Assembly (NCBI GenBank): GCA_016715945.1
Contig: JADJXJ010000001.1
Span: 2,170,001-2,234,000 of the forward strand
Direction of reading: 5' to 3'
Length of the DNA stretch: 64,000 bases
Origin: Bacteroidota bacterium
Lineage (GTDB): Bacteria; Bacteroidota; Bacteroidia; Bacteroidales; F082
The notes beneath the pieces are model-generated. The model had not been told where the DNA came from, did not search any database, and saw nothing but the letters and a program-made list of their open reading frames with translations. A program made the position numbers and the translations under genes. This document shows positions 10,301-17,684 of this stretch, one piece after another (the stretch's first letter is position 1; every line of letters begins with the position of its first letter).

Positions 10301-10666
10301 AAGAAAAATCTGGCTGTTGCCGGATGTGTTGCGGTAATAGGCCACATATACCTTGCCCTGGCTGGCCGCCACCACCGGATAGCTGGCGCCGTAATCTGTA
10401 CCGGTGTAAAGTGTGAGCTTGCCCGACCAGTTGAGCCCGCCGTTGTCGCTTTTTCGAAAACGGATATCTCCCCAGTTGTTCCACACCAGATACAGGCTGT
10501 TGCCATCCCTGGCCAGCTGCTGCTCGCGCGATGGGCCATACTCATTCGACAGGTTCACCGGCTCGAACAGCTGCACCTGCCCCGTTAGAAACTGAGGCAG
10601 GAAAAGCAGCAGCATCAATGGAATTGCTGAAAGATGTGTCCACAAAAGGGTAGTTTTTATCTTCAT
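7367..10666 (-). CDS. T9SS type A sorting-domain protein with Asp-box repeats, CarboxypepD_reg and FN3 domains
   Basis: Large (1099 aa) exported protein. A signal peptide (about 1-29, ending at TGQ) is followed by six or seven sialidase/BNR-like repeats carrying Asp-box motifs (SDNGGLNW, STNNGQSF, SVNGGITW, STDFGQTF, SHNLGQSW, SNDHGASW), which form a beta-propeller. Then comes a carboxypeptidase-regulatory-like beta-sandwich (SGTVKDPQENPIAGATVSL), fibronectin-III-like segments (LEWEAP, LSWEAP) separated by jelly-roll-like modules, and a C-terminal T9SS sorting domain (FPNPG, then GVYLLRV). The T9SS domain implies export through the outer membrane and attachment to the cell surface or release. 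No catalytic sialidase triad was recognised, so binding or structural roles are as likely as hydrolysis. The start at 10666 gives the clean signal peptide; an ATG at 10699 would add 11 residues. Confidence 0.88.
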   Translation of the reverse strand: MKIKTTLLWTHLSAIPLMLLLFLPQFLTGQVQLFEPVNLSNEYGPSREQQLARDGNSLYLVWNNWGDIRFRKSDNGGLNWSGKLTLYTGTDYGASYPVVAASQGKVYVAYYRNTSGNSQIFLVRSTNNGQSFGNEIQVTNAIRGAIVPQIAASGDTVVIAYEDRDINYKYQIFLIRSVNGGITWSAPIQITSTSTAARWVALAMRGQEIYLFYNEQTGLNYDDLDLMFTKSTDFGQTFSPAANLSQNKAYNARIKARVIDQSLYVAVQAKGDPLQSDIFLYRSHNLGQSWETPLNLSQNTGNSSRPELWLERNSPGNHRIYVVWSDKTYSQNERAFLRFSNDHGASWSELIQFSQDTEDAAWPGVVAFNDGQKDKLYLVWNRPNDGTFVFEVWGRRAENTLSQIVTLSGTVKDPQENPIAGATVSLSGFLNFTQPDGSYAAQVPAGTYNLQVMAPGYQTYGNPNFVLNQNAILHITLQPLSPGNYPPHLLTASLHNLNQAVLEWEAPIGFNSRELSYDDGEPNGYYWPGQVTGNEWMAVAFQQSQNLVLRQLKAYLINNGQSQPVLFWVLGDNNGLPDAGTVLGGPYLIQLNEDGWQRIPVNIPVPAGARFYIACQWNNGNTYRLAGDLNQPDGFSYVKNSPASPWSSIPNADLMIRAGVADGDKSSNLVIEPIGYQVYLNGLAQGAPVSQLTYQFDELPVGQTHQIGVSAVYPTGESPQASLALEVPAPLLFPPLNLTADLYGSQAIRLSWEAPASQGEWLSWGSEQNFSAVGGPSVPVFDAAIRFTPSDLQTYHGMYLTRIAAYLAAQDCQIFLRVWQGGNQYYAGTLLREQAVSGWISNSWNEFELVNPVQIDASQELWIGYRVINTSGGYPAGVDNGPAVAYKGDMLLYGANWVSMSDYFGWNINWNLKGMLVSTSSPSTKFAVLETNSPGQAYGLPEIRPNSGPQRIPAFSQYRVYRDAQLIAAVDAGQTIYDDDILSGGGLYYVTSAWGEFESQPSNQVLFIISDLFQLEADGAFELFPNPGRFDQIQWRITDQDMRSSLMLLDAGGRLIAVKSPPASSGRLTDLFDLRNPGVYLLRVSVGGKQWLKRLVVLP

Positions 10667-10818
10667 GGCACCACTATTGAGGAATTCATGAATACACACT
10701 CATAGCCATCCCGCTGGGGAAGCCATCACAAAGATAGTTTCTTACATGGCTTAAAAAAGTGATTCTTACCCGGCTTTTCCACAGGGCATGCATCGCAAAG
10801 CAAAATAACGGAAAGGTC

Positions 10819-12636
10819 TCACCCGGCTTTGCTGCGGAAATAGGAATAAACAATCTCTGCCCTTGCCTTGCCAACAACGGCGGCTATTTCGTCCTTCGCG
10901 GCCATGCTGAGGTTTTTCACCGACTTGAAATGGCTGAGTAGTTTGTGTGCCGTTTGCTCGCCTATGCCTTTAATCTGGCTGAGTTCCGACTGCAGGAAGC
11001 CTTTCTGGAATTTTTTGCGGTGATGGGTGATGCCAAAACGGTGGGCTTCGTCGCGCAATTGCTGAATAAGCTTAAGCGACTCGGAGCGTTTGTCGATGTA
11101 AATGGGCACCTGGTCGCCGGGGAAAAAGATCTCCTCCAGCCGTTTAGCAATTCCGATGATGGTGATCTGCCCGCGCAGATTGAGTTTGTCGAGGGCTTCA
11201 ACTGCAGCCGACAGTTGTCCTTTCCCCCCATCGATCACAATAAGCTGAGGAAGAGGCTTTTCCTCATTGAGCAGGCGGCTGTAACGCCGGGTTATAATCT
11301 CGCGCATGGAGGCAAAGTCGTCGGGGCCTTCCACGGTTTTGATGTTAAAGTGCCGGTATTCGGCCTTGTTTGGCCGGGCATTGACAAACTGCACCATGGC
11401 TGCTACGGCATAATCGCCCTGAAAATTGGAGTTGTCGAAACATTCGATCACTTCGGGCAACACGCTCATCCTGAGGTCTTTTTGCAATTGTTGCAAAATG
11501 CGTTTCTGGTGCCGCTCAGGATCCACGAGGCTGCGTTGCTGTTCGATTTCGAGCTTGTAGTGCCGGGCATTTTTTTCCGAAAGCTCCAGCAGGTCTCTTT
11601 TCTCGCCCCGCTGAGGCACCGTTACCTTGACGCCTTCCGGCAAAAATGCCGGGGTAAATGGCAGGATAAGTTCAGCAGCATCGGAATGGAAACGCGTGCG
11701 CAACTCGGCAATGGCCAGGCTGAGCAATTCATCGGCCGTTTCATCCAATTTCTTTTTCAATTCGATGGTGTGCGAATGCACGACCGCGCCCTCCACCACC
11801 CTCAGGTAGTTTACCCAGGCCGTTTCGGGTTCGTCCAGAATGGAAAACACATCCACATTGCTGATGTTCTGACTCACCACGGCCGAGCGGCTCTGGTAAT
11901 TTTCAAGCAACTGCAGCTTCTCTTTGATGGCCTGGGCTTTTTCAAATTCCATGCTTTCGGCATGTGCCATCATGCGTGCCTTCATGTCGCGCAGGATCGG
12001 GCTGAGGTTTCCGCGGATGATCTGTCTGATTTCGCGAATCATGGCGTTGTAGTCGGCTTCGCTTTGTCTGCCCTCGCACGGACCCAGACAATTGCCAATA
12101 TGGTATTCCAGACAAACCTTGTACTGCCCGCGGGCTATGGCTTTTTCCGACAGGTTGAGGCTGCAGCTCCGGATCGGATAAAGCTGGCGAATGAGCTCGA
12201 GCAGGGCATTTTTGGTGCGCCCCGAAGCATAAGGACCAAAATATTCCGATCCATCCTTCACCGGGTTTCGGGTGGAAAACACCCTTGGAAATGGTTCGTT
12301 CTTAATACAAATCCAGGGATAGGTCTTGTCGTCGCGCAGGAGCACATTGTAGCGCGGCTGCAGCGTTTTGATCAGGTTGTTTTCGAGCAGCAGGGCATCG
12401 GCCTCGGTTTCAACAACGATAAACCTGATGTCGCGGATGCGCCGCACCAGCACGCGCAGCTTGCCCGTCTGCACCTTAGTGAAATAGCTCGACACCCTTT
12501 TGCGCAGGTCTTTTGCCTTACCCACATAAATCACCTTCCCGCTTTCATCAATATACTGATACACACCGGGTTGGTGCGGAAGCGAAGCCACCAGCGCCTG
12601 CAAATTGCCGGGTATGTCAGCTTGCTGCTCCTGCAT
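10819..12636 (-). CDS. uvrC: Excinuclease ABC subunit C
   Basis: Makes both incisions around bulky DNA lesions in nucleotide excision repair with UvrA and UvrB. The 605-residue protein has the GIY-YIG nuclease at the N-terminus (GVYQYID, then VIYVGKAKDLRKRV, about 24-48), a UvrB-binding UVR motif (MEFEKAQAIKEKL, about 230), the RNase H-like second nuclease (ECFDNSNFQGDYA, about 402) and tandem helix-hairpin-helix motifs near the end (IKGIGEQTAHKLL). Length is normal. It starts 7 nt after the thiL stop, so the two are probably co-transcribed. Confidence 0.97.
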   Translation of the reverse strand: MQEQQADIPGNLQALVASLPHQPGVYQYIDESGKVIYVGKAKDLRKRVSSYFTKVQTGKLRVLVRRIRDIRFIVVETEADALLLENNLIKTLQPRYNVLLRDDKTYPWICIKNEPFPRVFSTRNPVKDGSEYFGPYASGRTKNALLELIRQLYPIRSCSLNLSEKAIARGQYKVCLEYHIGNCLGPCEGRQSEADYNAMIREIRQIIRGNLSPILRDMKARMMAHAESMEFEKAQAIKEKLQLLENYQSRSAVVSQNISNVDVFSILDEPETAWVNYLRVVEGAVVHSHTIELKKKLDETADELLSLAIAELRTRFHSDAAELILPFTPAFLPEGVKVTVPQRGEKRDLLELSEKNARHYKLEIEQQRSLVDPERHQKRILQQLQKDLRMSVLPEVIECFDNSNFQGDYAVAAMVQFVNARPNKAEYRHFNIKTVEGPDDFASMREIITRRYSRLLNEEKPLPQLIVIDGGKGQLSAAVEALDKLNLRGQITIIGIAKRLEEIFFPGDQVPIYIDKRSESLKLIQQLRDEAHRFGITHHRKKFQKGFLQSELSQIKGIGEQTAHKLLSHFKSVKNLSMAAKDEIAAVVGKARAEIVYSYFRSKAG

Positions 12637-12643
12637 GGCTTGC

Positions 12644-13696
12644 TTAGCGCTTTCTCAAGGCATCCCAACCCTGTGCAGTAATCGGAATCACCTGCTGATC
12701 GGTGGTGATCAGGCTGGCCTGCCCCACCTCGGCCGTCATGTGGCCAATGATGGTCACATCCTTCACTTCGAGAATCTTCGGATAATCGGCCTGCCGGATG
12801 GTGAAAAGCAGCTCGTAGTCTTCGCCCCCGTTGAGTGCCGCCACGGCCGGCACCATGCGGAAATCCTGACACAAACTCAGCATGGCGGGGTCGAGCGGAA
12901 GTTTGTTTTCGTACACATGGCAACCTACTGCAGAAGCTTTGCACAGGTGAAGCACTTCCGAGGCCAGCCCGTCCGAGATGTCGATCATGGCGGTGGGTTT
13001 GATGCCAGCTTTGCGCAGGGCGTCCACTATGTCGGTGCGTGGTTCGGGCTTGAGCTGGCGTTGCAGCACATAGTCGTGCCCTTCGAGGTCGGGTTGCATG
13101 TTGGGGTTGGCCCGGAATTCGGCTTTTTCGCGCTCCAGGAGCAGCAAACCCATGTAAGCCGCACCCAGGTCGCCACTCACACAAAGCAGATCGCCCTGCG
13201 ATGCGCCAGACCGGTAGGTAATCTGATCTTCCTCTGCCTCTCCGATCACTGTGATGGAAATCATAAGTCCGGAAGTACTCGAGGTGGTATCGCCGCCAAC
13301 CAGGTCCACCTTATAGCGCTCGCAAGCCAGTCGCATGCCGGCATAGAGCTCATCGAGCGCCTCGACCGAAAAACGGTTCGAAACCGCCAGTCCGACCACA
13401 ATCTGGGTGGCACGGCCATTCATGGCGGCAATATCCGAGATATTGACTGCAACTGCCTTATATCCAAGGTGTTTGAGGGGAGTATAGGTGAGATCGAAAT
13501 GCACACCTTCCACAAGCAGATCTACAGAGAGCAGAATGCGTTGCGTACCAAAACCCAGCACCGCAGCATCGTCGCCCACAGCTTTGAGGGTGGAGGCATT
13601 GAAAACCGGCATAGCGGCCGTGAGCCGGTCGATCAGACCAAACTCGCCAAGACTGGATATTTCGGTGCGGGGTAACTCGTTATCGGATGTGTTCAT
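12644..13696 (-). CDS. thiL: Thiamine-monophosphate kinase
   Basis: Phosphorylates thiamine monophosphate to the cofactor thiamine diphosphate. The 350-residue product shows the PurM/ThiL fold motifs: ISSLGEFGLIDRL at the N-terminus, VGDDAAVL, LLVEGVHFDL, AVNISDIAAMNG, VGGDTTSS, ISDGLASE and NGGEDYELLF. The ATG at 13696 (MNTSDNELP) fits family length; an ATG at 13738 would add 14 hydrophobic residues not seen in the family. No thi-box riboswitch is visible in front of it. uvrC follows after 7 nt. Confidence 0.95.
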   Translation of the reverse strand: MNTSDNELPRTEISSLGEFGLIDRLTAAMPVFNASTLKAVGDDAAVLGFGTQRILLSVDLLVEGVHFDLTYTPLKHLGYKAVAVNISDIAAMNGRATQIVVGLAVSNRFSVEALDELYAGMRLACERYKVDLVGGDTTSSTSGLMISITVIGEAEEDQITYRSGASQGDLLCVSGDLGAAYMGLLLLEREKAEFRANPNMQPDLEGHDYVLQRQLKPEPRTDIVDALRKAGIKPTAMIDISDGLASEVLHLCKASAVGCHVYENKLPLDPAMLSLCQDFRMVPAVAALNGGEDYELLFTIRQADYPKILEVKDVTIIGHMTAEVGQASLITTDQQVIPITAQGWDALRKR

Positions 13697-13710
13697 GTAC
13701 AAAAGATAAA

Positions 13711-13740
13711 ATGAAAAATGCAGGCTAATTGCCTGCAAAA
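13711..13740 (-). terminator. Hairpin between the NTF2-like gene and thiL
   Basis: GCAGGC (13720-13725) and GCCTGC (13731-13736) form a 6-bp stem with a 5-nt loop. On the minus strand it is followed by ATTTTTCATTTT, a usable U-rich tract, so it can terminate the NTF2-like transcript before thiL. Confidence 0.55.
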
Positions 13741-13774
13741 TTAAGCTTTTCGGCTCTATGGAAGGTTTTGCGGC

Positions 13775-14212
13775 TCAATCGGGTATGCGGTAAAAAATCT
13801 TGGACACGATTTTCCAGCCTTCATCGAACCTGTACAGCGTCATGTAATCGGTGAAAATATGCTTTCCGTCGCGGAACAATTCCACCCGTGCCACGGCAGC
13901 ATTGCCCGCCACATCCACCAGAGGAATCTCGGCCGTGGTAACAGCCGTGGGCTTCTGACCGGCTTCCATAGCCTTGCGGATATTCTCGAGCCAGGAATAG
14001 ATCGGAAACTTAACCAGCAAATTGTTATTTACGCTCAGCATCTCGAACCCCGGGTGAAAACCCTTCTGGATGTTGGCTGTTTCGGTTCTGTTGTGTATGC
14101 CCTGCACATACGATTCCTGGATCAGTGCCCGGATAACGGCGGCATCGTCGGATTGCGCAAAACCTGTTGCTGCCAGCAACAGCATGATAACGGCAAGCAA
14201 AGTGTTTTTCAT
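13775..14212 (-). CDS. Secreted NTF2-like (putative lumazine-binding type) protein
   Basis: 145 residues with a signal peptide (1-19, ending GFAQ) and a small alpha+beta fold: an early helix with VIRALIQESYVQGIHNR, then strands ending in FDEGWKIVSKIFYRIPD. This pattern is that of SnoaL/NTF2-like proteins labelled putative lumazine-binding; they are often exported and of unknown function in this phylum. It lies 24 nt downstream of the ABC permease on the same strand and may belong to that operon. Confidence 0.7.
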   Translation of the reverse strand: MKNTLLAVIMLLLAATGFAQSDDAAVIRALIQESYVQGIHNRTETANIQKGFHPGFEMLSVNNNLLVKFPIYSWLENIRKAMEAGQKPTAVTTAEIPLVDVAGNAAVARVELFRDGKHIFTDYMTLYRFDEGWKIVSKIFYRIPD

Positions 14213-14236
14213 AGTTTCGATAAATTAAAATGTATT

Positions 14237-16663
14237 TTACTGGTATTTAAGTGCTTCCACAGGATTGAGCTGCGACGCCCTGAAAGCCTGAACCACTACA
14301 CTGAAAAATGCCACCACCCAGGTAAGGAGGGTGGCCAGCATAAATTCTGCCACACTTAAGTCCACATGATAGGCAAATCCCTGCAGCCACCGGTTCATCA
14401 TCCACCAGGCCAAAGGCCAGGCTATGAGGGCTGCAATGAGCACCCATCGGGTGAATTCGACGAGCAGCATGCGCACAATATAGCCGTTGCTGGCGCCAAG
14501 TATCTTGCGAATGCCCAACTCGCGGGTGCGGCTCTCAATGGTGTGCGTGGACAAGCCAAACAAGCCCAGGGCTGCAATAAGCAGAGCCAGCATACTGAAA
14601 ATAGTATATACCTTACCCACAGTCTCTTCTCCTGAATACATGCTGCCTATCTGGGTATCCATGGTCGTAAACTCGAATGGTTGTCCGCTGTCCATTTCAT
14701 CCCACAGACTGCGCACCCTGTCGAGCACGTCAGGCATATGGCCCCGTTCCACGTTGATGGCCATGCGGTTCATCCAATACCCCCTGCGCAGAAGGATGGC
14801 GATGGGATTCACCTTTTTGCGCAACGATTCGTAGTGAAAATCGTCCACCACACCCACAATTCGAAACGACTGGCTTTTGGTGTTCAGCGCGCCGTGAAGC
14901 TCGATCCGTTCTTTTGTCCAGTCCGTGATCTGCAATTGCTCCAGTGCGGCCCGGTTGATCACAATAGCCGCAGTGTCGGATGGTTCGTCGGGACTAAACC
15001 ACCTTCCTTCCATGAGTCGCAGTTTCAGGGCATCGGCCAGGTGATAATCGGCCATCATGACCGCCATCAGCCTGACCTGGTCCACTGGGCGGCCTTCTAT
15101 TCCCACACTGTTGGTGGAATGCTCGTCGCCGGGAAGATTCAGGGCATAACCTGCCTCAACTACCCCCTCCACCTGCTTTACTTTTTCCCGGAATTCATCA
15201 ATACGCTCTCCCAGGCCATGCACCCTTTTGATCACCAGGACATCATGCAACTGAAAGCCCAGGTCTTTACTATGCACGAACTCAAGTTGCCGGTAAACCA
15301 CAAATGAAGATATCATCAGCAGGATGGCTGACGAAAACTGAAACACAACGAGCAACCTTCGCAATCCGCCCATTCCCGAACGGGGCAACAACTGCCCTTT
15401 AAGCACCTGTGCCGGCTCGAATGCCGAGAGGTAAAGCGACGGATAAATGCCGGCAGCCAGTGTGCAAAGTGCAACCATGGCCACCATCACCAGCGGAAAA
15501 TAACCCCCGAACAGCATGGTCACCCTGAGTTCTTTTGCAGCTATGTTGTTGAACCAGGGCAGGGCAAGCTCTACCATCAACAAGGCAAGTGCCAGTGCCA
15601 GAAGCAGATACAAAAATGTCTCGAACAAAAACTGCCAAACCAGCTCGGTGCGGTACGAACCCATCACCTTGCGTATGCCTACCTCGCGTGAGCGTGCAGC
15701 GGCCTTGGCTGTGGACAGATTCATAAAATTGATGCACGCCAGCAGCAAAATGATAAGCGCGATGGCCGAAAACAGCCACACCCGCGCCAGGTTGCCATTG
15801 CGCCGGAGCTCGCCATCGAGGTTGGAATGCAGATGGATATCAGCCAATGGTTGAAGTTCGTAGCGATACACCTGCCCGGTTGCCGCAAATTGCTCCAGAT
15901 CAAGGCCAAGGCTCAATACGATTTCATCTTTGATGTGACGCATCAGGAAGGCATCCAGGCTATCGCTGATGTGCTGAATACCGGCACCCTCGCGCAGCTT
16001 GAAATAGGTGAGCGATCCCTGCATCAGCCAGCTTTGCTGCGCATGGTAAGGGATGCTCGTCATCGAGACCACCATATTGAACCGCATATGGCTGTTCGGA
16101 GGCGGATCGGCCATAATTCCGGTGACCGTATAGCGGTGCATCTCGTTTTCAATCAATACCTTGCCCATCGGGTCCTCGTCGCCAAACCACCGACGCGCTG
16201 CCGACTGGGTGAGCACAATGCTTTTTGGTCGGGTCAGCGCCTTTTTGGGATCGCCTGCAAGCAGTTTATACGAAAACACATCAAAGAACGATGAATCGGC
16301 ATAGGCAAAATAGTCCTCGATCAGGCTCTGCTGGACCTCCTGACGTCGCAGGCTGTGTTGTGGCCGGATCATGAGCCTTGTGGCATATTCAATTTCCGGA
16401 AAATCGTTGAGCAAGGCACCCGGCAATGGAGCCGGTGTATATACCGTCCTGAAGTTCAAGCCGTTGAATTTTCCATTTACCGTCACGCGGTAAATCCGGT
16501 CGTAGCCTTCATGAAACTTGTCGTAACTAAGCTCGTCGGCCACCCAAAGCAGGATGATGAGGCAGGAGGCCAAACCAGTGGCCAGCCCAAGCGTATTGAT
16601 AAAGCTGAACACCTTACGCCTGAGCATCAACCTGTTGCCAATCATCAAAAAATGCTTCAACAT
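14237..16663 (-). CDS. MacB-like ABC transporter permease with two FtsX domains
   Basis: Inner-membrane permease (808 aa) of the MacB/FtsX type VII superfamily. It has two copies of the four-helix FtsX core, each preceded by a large periplasmic MacB-PCD domain. The conserved cytoplasmic coupling motifs appear twice, as RSREVGIRKVMGS in the first half and RTRELGIRKILGAS in the second. Such proteins transmit mechanical force to the periplasm, for lipoprotein or antimicrobial-peptide handling, rather than moving substrate through the membrane. The matching ATPase is encoded just upstream, 67 nt away, on the same strand. Together they lie behind a sigma-54 promoter. Confidence 0.9.
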   Translation of the reverse strand: MLKHFLMIGNRLMLRRKVFSFINTLGLATGLASCLIILLWVADELSYDKFHEGYDRIYRVTVNGKFNGLNFRTVYTPAPLPGALLNDFPEIEYATRLMIRPQHSLRRQEVQQSLIEDYFAYADSSFFDVFSYKLLAGDPKKALTRPKSIVLTQSAARRWFGDEDPMGKVLIENEMHRYTVTGIMADPPPNSHMRFNMVVSMTSIPYHAQQSWLMQGSLTYFKLREGAGIQHISDSLDAFLMRHIKDEIVLSLGLDLEQFAATGQVYRYELQPLADIHLHSNLDGELRRNGNLARVWLFSAIALIILLLACINFMNLSTAKAAARSREVGIRKVMGSYRTELVWQFLFETFLYLLLALALALLMVELALPWFNNIAAKELRVTMLFGGYFPLVMVAMVALCTLAAGIYPSLYLSAFEPAQVLKGQLLPRSGMGGLRRLLVVFQFSSAILLMISSFVVYRQLEFVHSKDLGFQLHDVLVIKRVHGLGERIDEFREKVKQVEGVVEAGYALNLPGDEHSTNSVGIEGRPVDQVRLMAVMMADYHLADALKLRLMEGRWFSPDEPSDTAAIVINRAALEQLQITDWTKERIELHGALNTKSQSFRIVGVVDDFHYESLRKKVNPIAILLRRGYWMNRMAINVERGHMPDVLDRVRSLWDEMDSGQPFEFTTMDTQIGSMYSGEETVGKVYTIFSMLALLIAALGLFGLSTHTIESRTRELGIRKILGASNGYIVRMLLVEFTRWVLIAALIAWPLAWWMMNRWLQGFAYHVDLSVAEFMLATLLTWVVAFFSVVVQAFRASQLNPVEALKYQ

Positions 16664-16730
16664 CGGAGCGGGCTTTTCAGAGCTTTCGGCTCGGTAAATG
16701 ATAGTTTACATTTTGGCAAAACATCCGGAA

Positions 16731-17423
16731 TCAGGTGCTTAGTTTTCGGAAATGCTCGTTGATGACTTTGCCGTCGAAAAGGCGCACCAGGCGTCGGGCG
16801 TAATCGGCATCGCGCTGCGAGTGGGTAACCATGACAATGGTGGTGCCCTGCGCATTGAGTTGTTCGAGCAGCATCATCACTTCCTCCCCATTGTGCGAGT
16901 CGAGGTTGCCCGTGGGCTCGTCGGCCAGAATCAGCAACGGGTTGCCCACCATGGCACGCGCCACAGCCACCCTTTGCTGCTGCCCGCCCAAGAGCTGTTG
17001 CGGAAAAAGATCGTGCTTGTGTGCAATCTGCAACCGGGCCAGGGTAGCCATGACACGCTCCCGGCGCGCCTTGGGAGGAACCCCCTGATAGACCAGCGGC
17101 AGCTCCACATTCTCAAACACATTGAGCTCATCAATGAGGTTGAAGTTTTGAAACACAAAACCAATGTTGTGCTTTCGAATGGCAGCCCGCTGTCGCTCGG
17201 ACAATGGCGTAACATCCTGTCCCTGAAAGATGTATGTTCCAGATGTCGGGTTATCCAACAACCCAAGTATGTTCAGCAAGGTCGTCTTTCCACAACCCGA
17301 GGGACCCATGATGGCCACAAATTCGCCCTGCTCAATGCTGAGGCTGATGCCATCGAGCGCCCGGGTCTCGACCTCCCCGGCAACAAATGTGCGCCTGATA
17401 TCTATGGTTTGTATGAGAGGCAT
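16731..17423 (-). CDS. ABC transporter ATP-binding protein (LolD/MacB type) with altered signature motif
   Basis: 230-residue ATPase for the adjacent FtsX permease. Walker A is GPSGCGKTT, the Q-loop VFQNFNLIDEL, Walker B LLILADEPTGNLDS, and the switch histidine is in MVTHS. The signature reads LLGGQQQR where LSGGQQQR is expected; the serine that contacts ATP gamma-phosphate is leucine (codon TTG, one base from TCG). The start at 17423 (MPLIQTIDIRR) matches the family; the longer frame to 17468 would add 15 residues. The gene is divergent from the sigma-54 regulator at 17685. Confidence 0.92.
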   Translation of the reverse strand: MPLIQTIDIRRTFVAGEVETRALDGISLSIEQGEFVAIMGPSGCGKTTLLNILGLLDNPTSGTYIFQGQDVTPLSERQRAAIRKHNIGFVFQNFNLIDELNVFENVELPLVYQGVPPKARRERVMATLARLQIAHKHDLFPQQLLGGQQQRVAVARAMVGNPLLILADEPTGNLDSHNGEEVMMLLEQLNAQGTTIVMVTHSQRDADYARRLVRLFDGKVINEHFRKLST

Positions 17424-17528
17424 CCTCAAATTTTCTTTCTTCTCCAAAGTCGGGTAAAGATACTCCATCCGGCAACAAGCCCGGGTTTTTTCCTGAATTT
17501 ACCCAACAGTGGCAATTTATTGTTTTTT

Positions 17529-17544
17529 TGCACTTTCAATGCCA
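17529..17544 (-). promoter_or_regulatory. Sigma-54 (-24/-12) promoter for the ABC transporter operon
   Basis: Read on the minus strand, TGGCATTGAAAGTGCA matches the sigma-54 consensus TGGCAC-G-N4-TTGCA: GG and GC elements are intact and separated by exactly 10 nt, with only C6, G7 and T12 differing. It lies about 106 nt before the ATPase start and faces away from the NtrC-type regulator gene. Confidence 0.7.
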
Positions 17545-17558
17545 TAAAATACAAAATA

Positions 17559-17579
17559 CTGTTAATCAATATATTACAG
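17559..17579. promoter_or_regulatory. Candidate enhancer site for the sigma-54 regulator
   Basis: An imperfect palindrome with half-sites CTGTTAAT and ATTACAG lies 15 nt upstream of the -24/-12 element (minus-strand sense), a place where an NtrC-family dimer could bind. Only one dyad was seen. Confidence 0.35.
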
Positions 17580-17596
17580 AATATTTTTAAAAAAAT

Positions 17597-17622
17597 GTAA
17601 CCTTTTGTGTTCGAATGCGTCC
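17597..17622 (+). promoter_or_regulatory. Possible ECF-sigma-type promoter for the regulator/kinase pair
   Basis: GTAACC (17597-17602), a 15-nt spacer, then CGTCC (17618-17622) resembles the AAC-type -35 and CGT-type -10 elements of extracytoplasmic-function sigma factors. It would start transcription about 55 nt upstream of the regulator ATG. Confidence 0.35.
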
Positions 17623-17684
17623 ATCATAACGTACAATATCGGACAGACTGATTACCTTTATCCGTTGCCAAACCACCAGCATCC

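Noticed and set aside
10945..12681. 578-codon open frame on the + strand opposite uvrC
   Set aside because: It is the antisense of a clear, motif-complete uvrC; long shadow frames are common in GC-moderate genes. The translated sequence has no recognisable domain.
13697..13774. Thiamine riboswitch before thiL
   Set aside because: Gap is only 78 nt, holds a simple hairpin and no thi-box bases.
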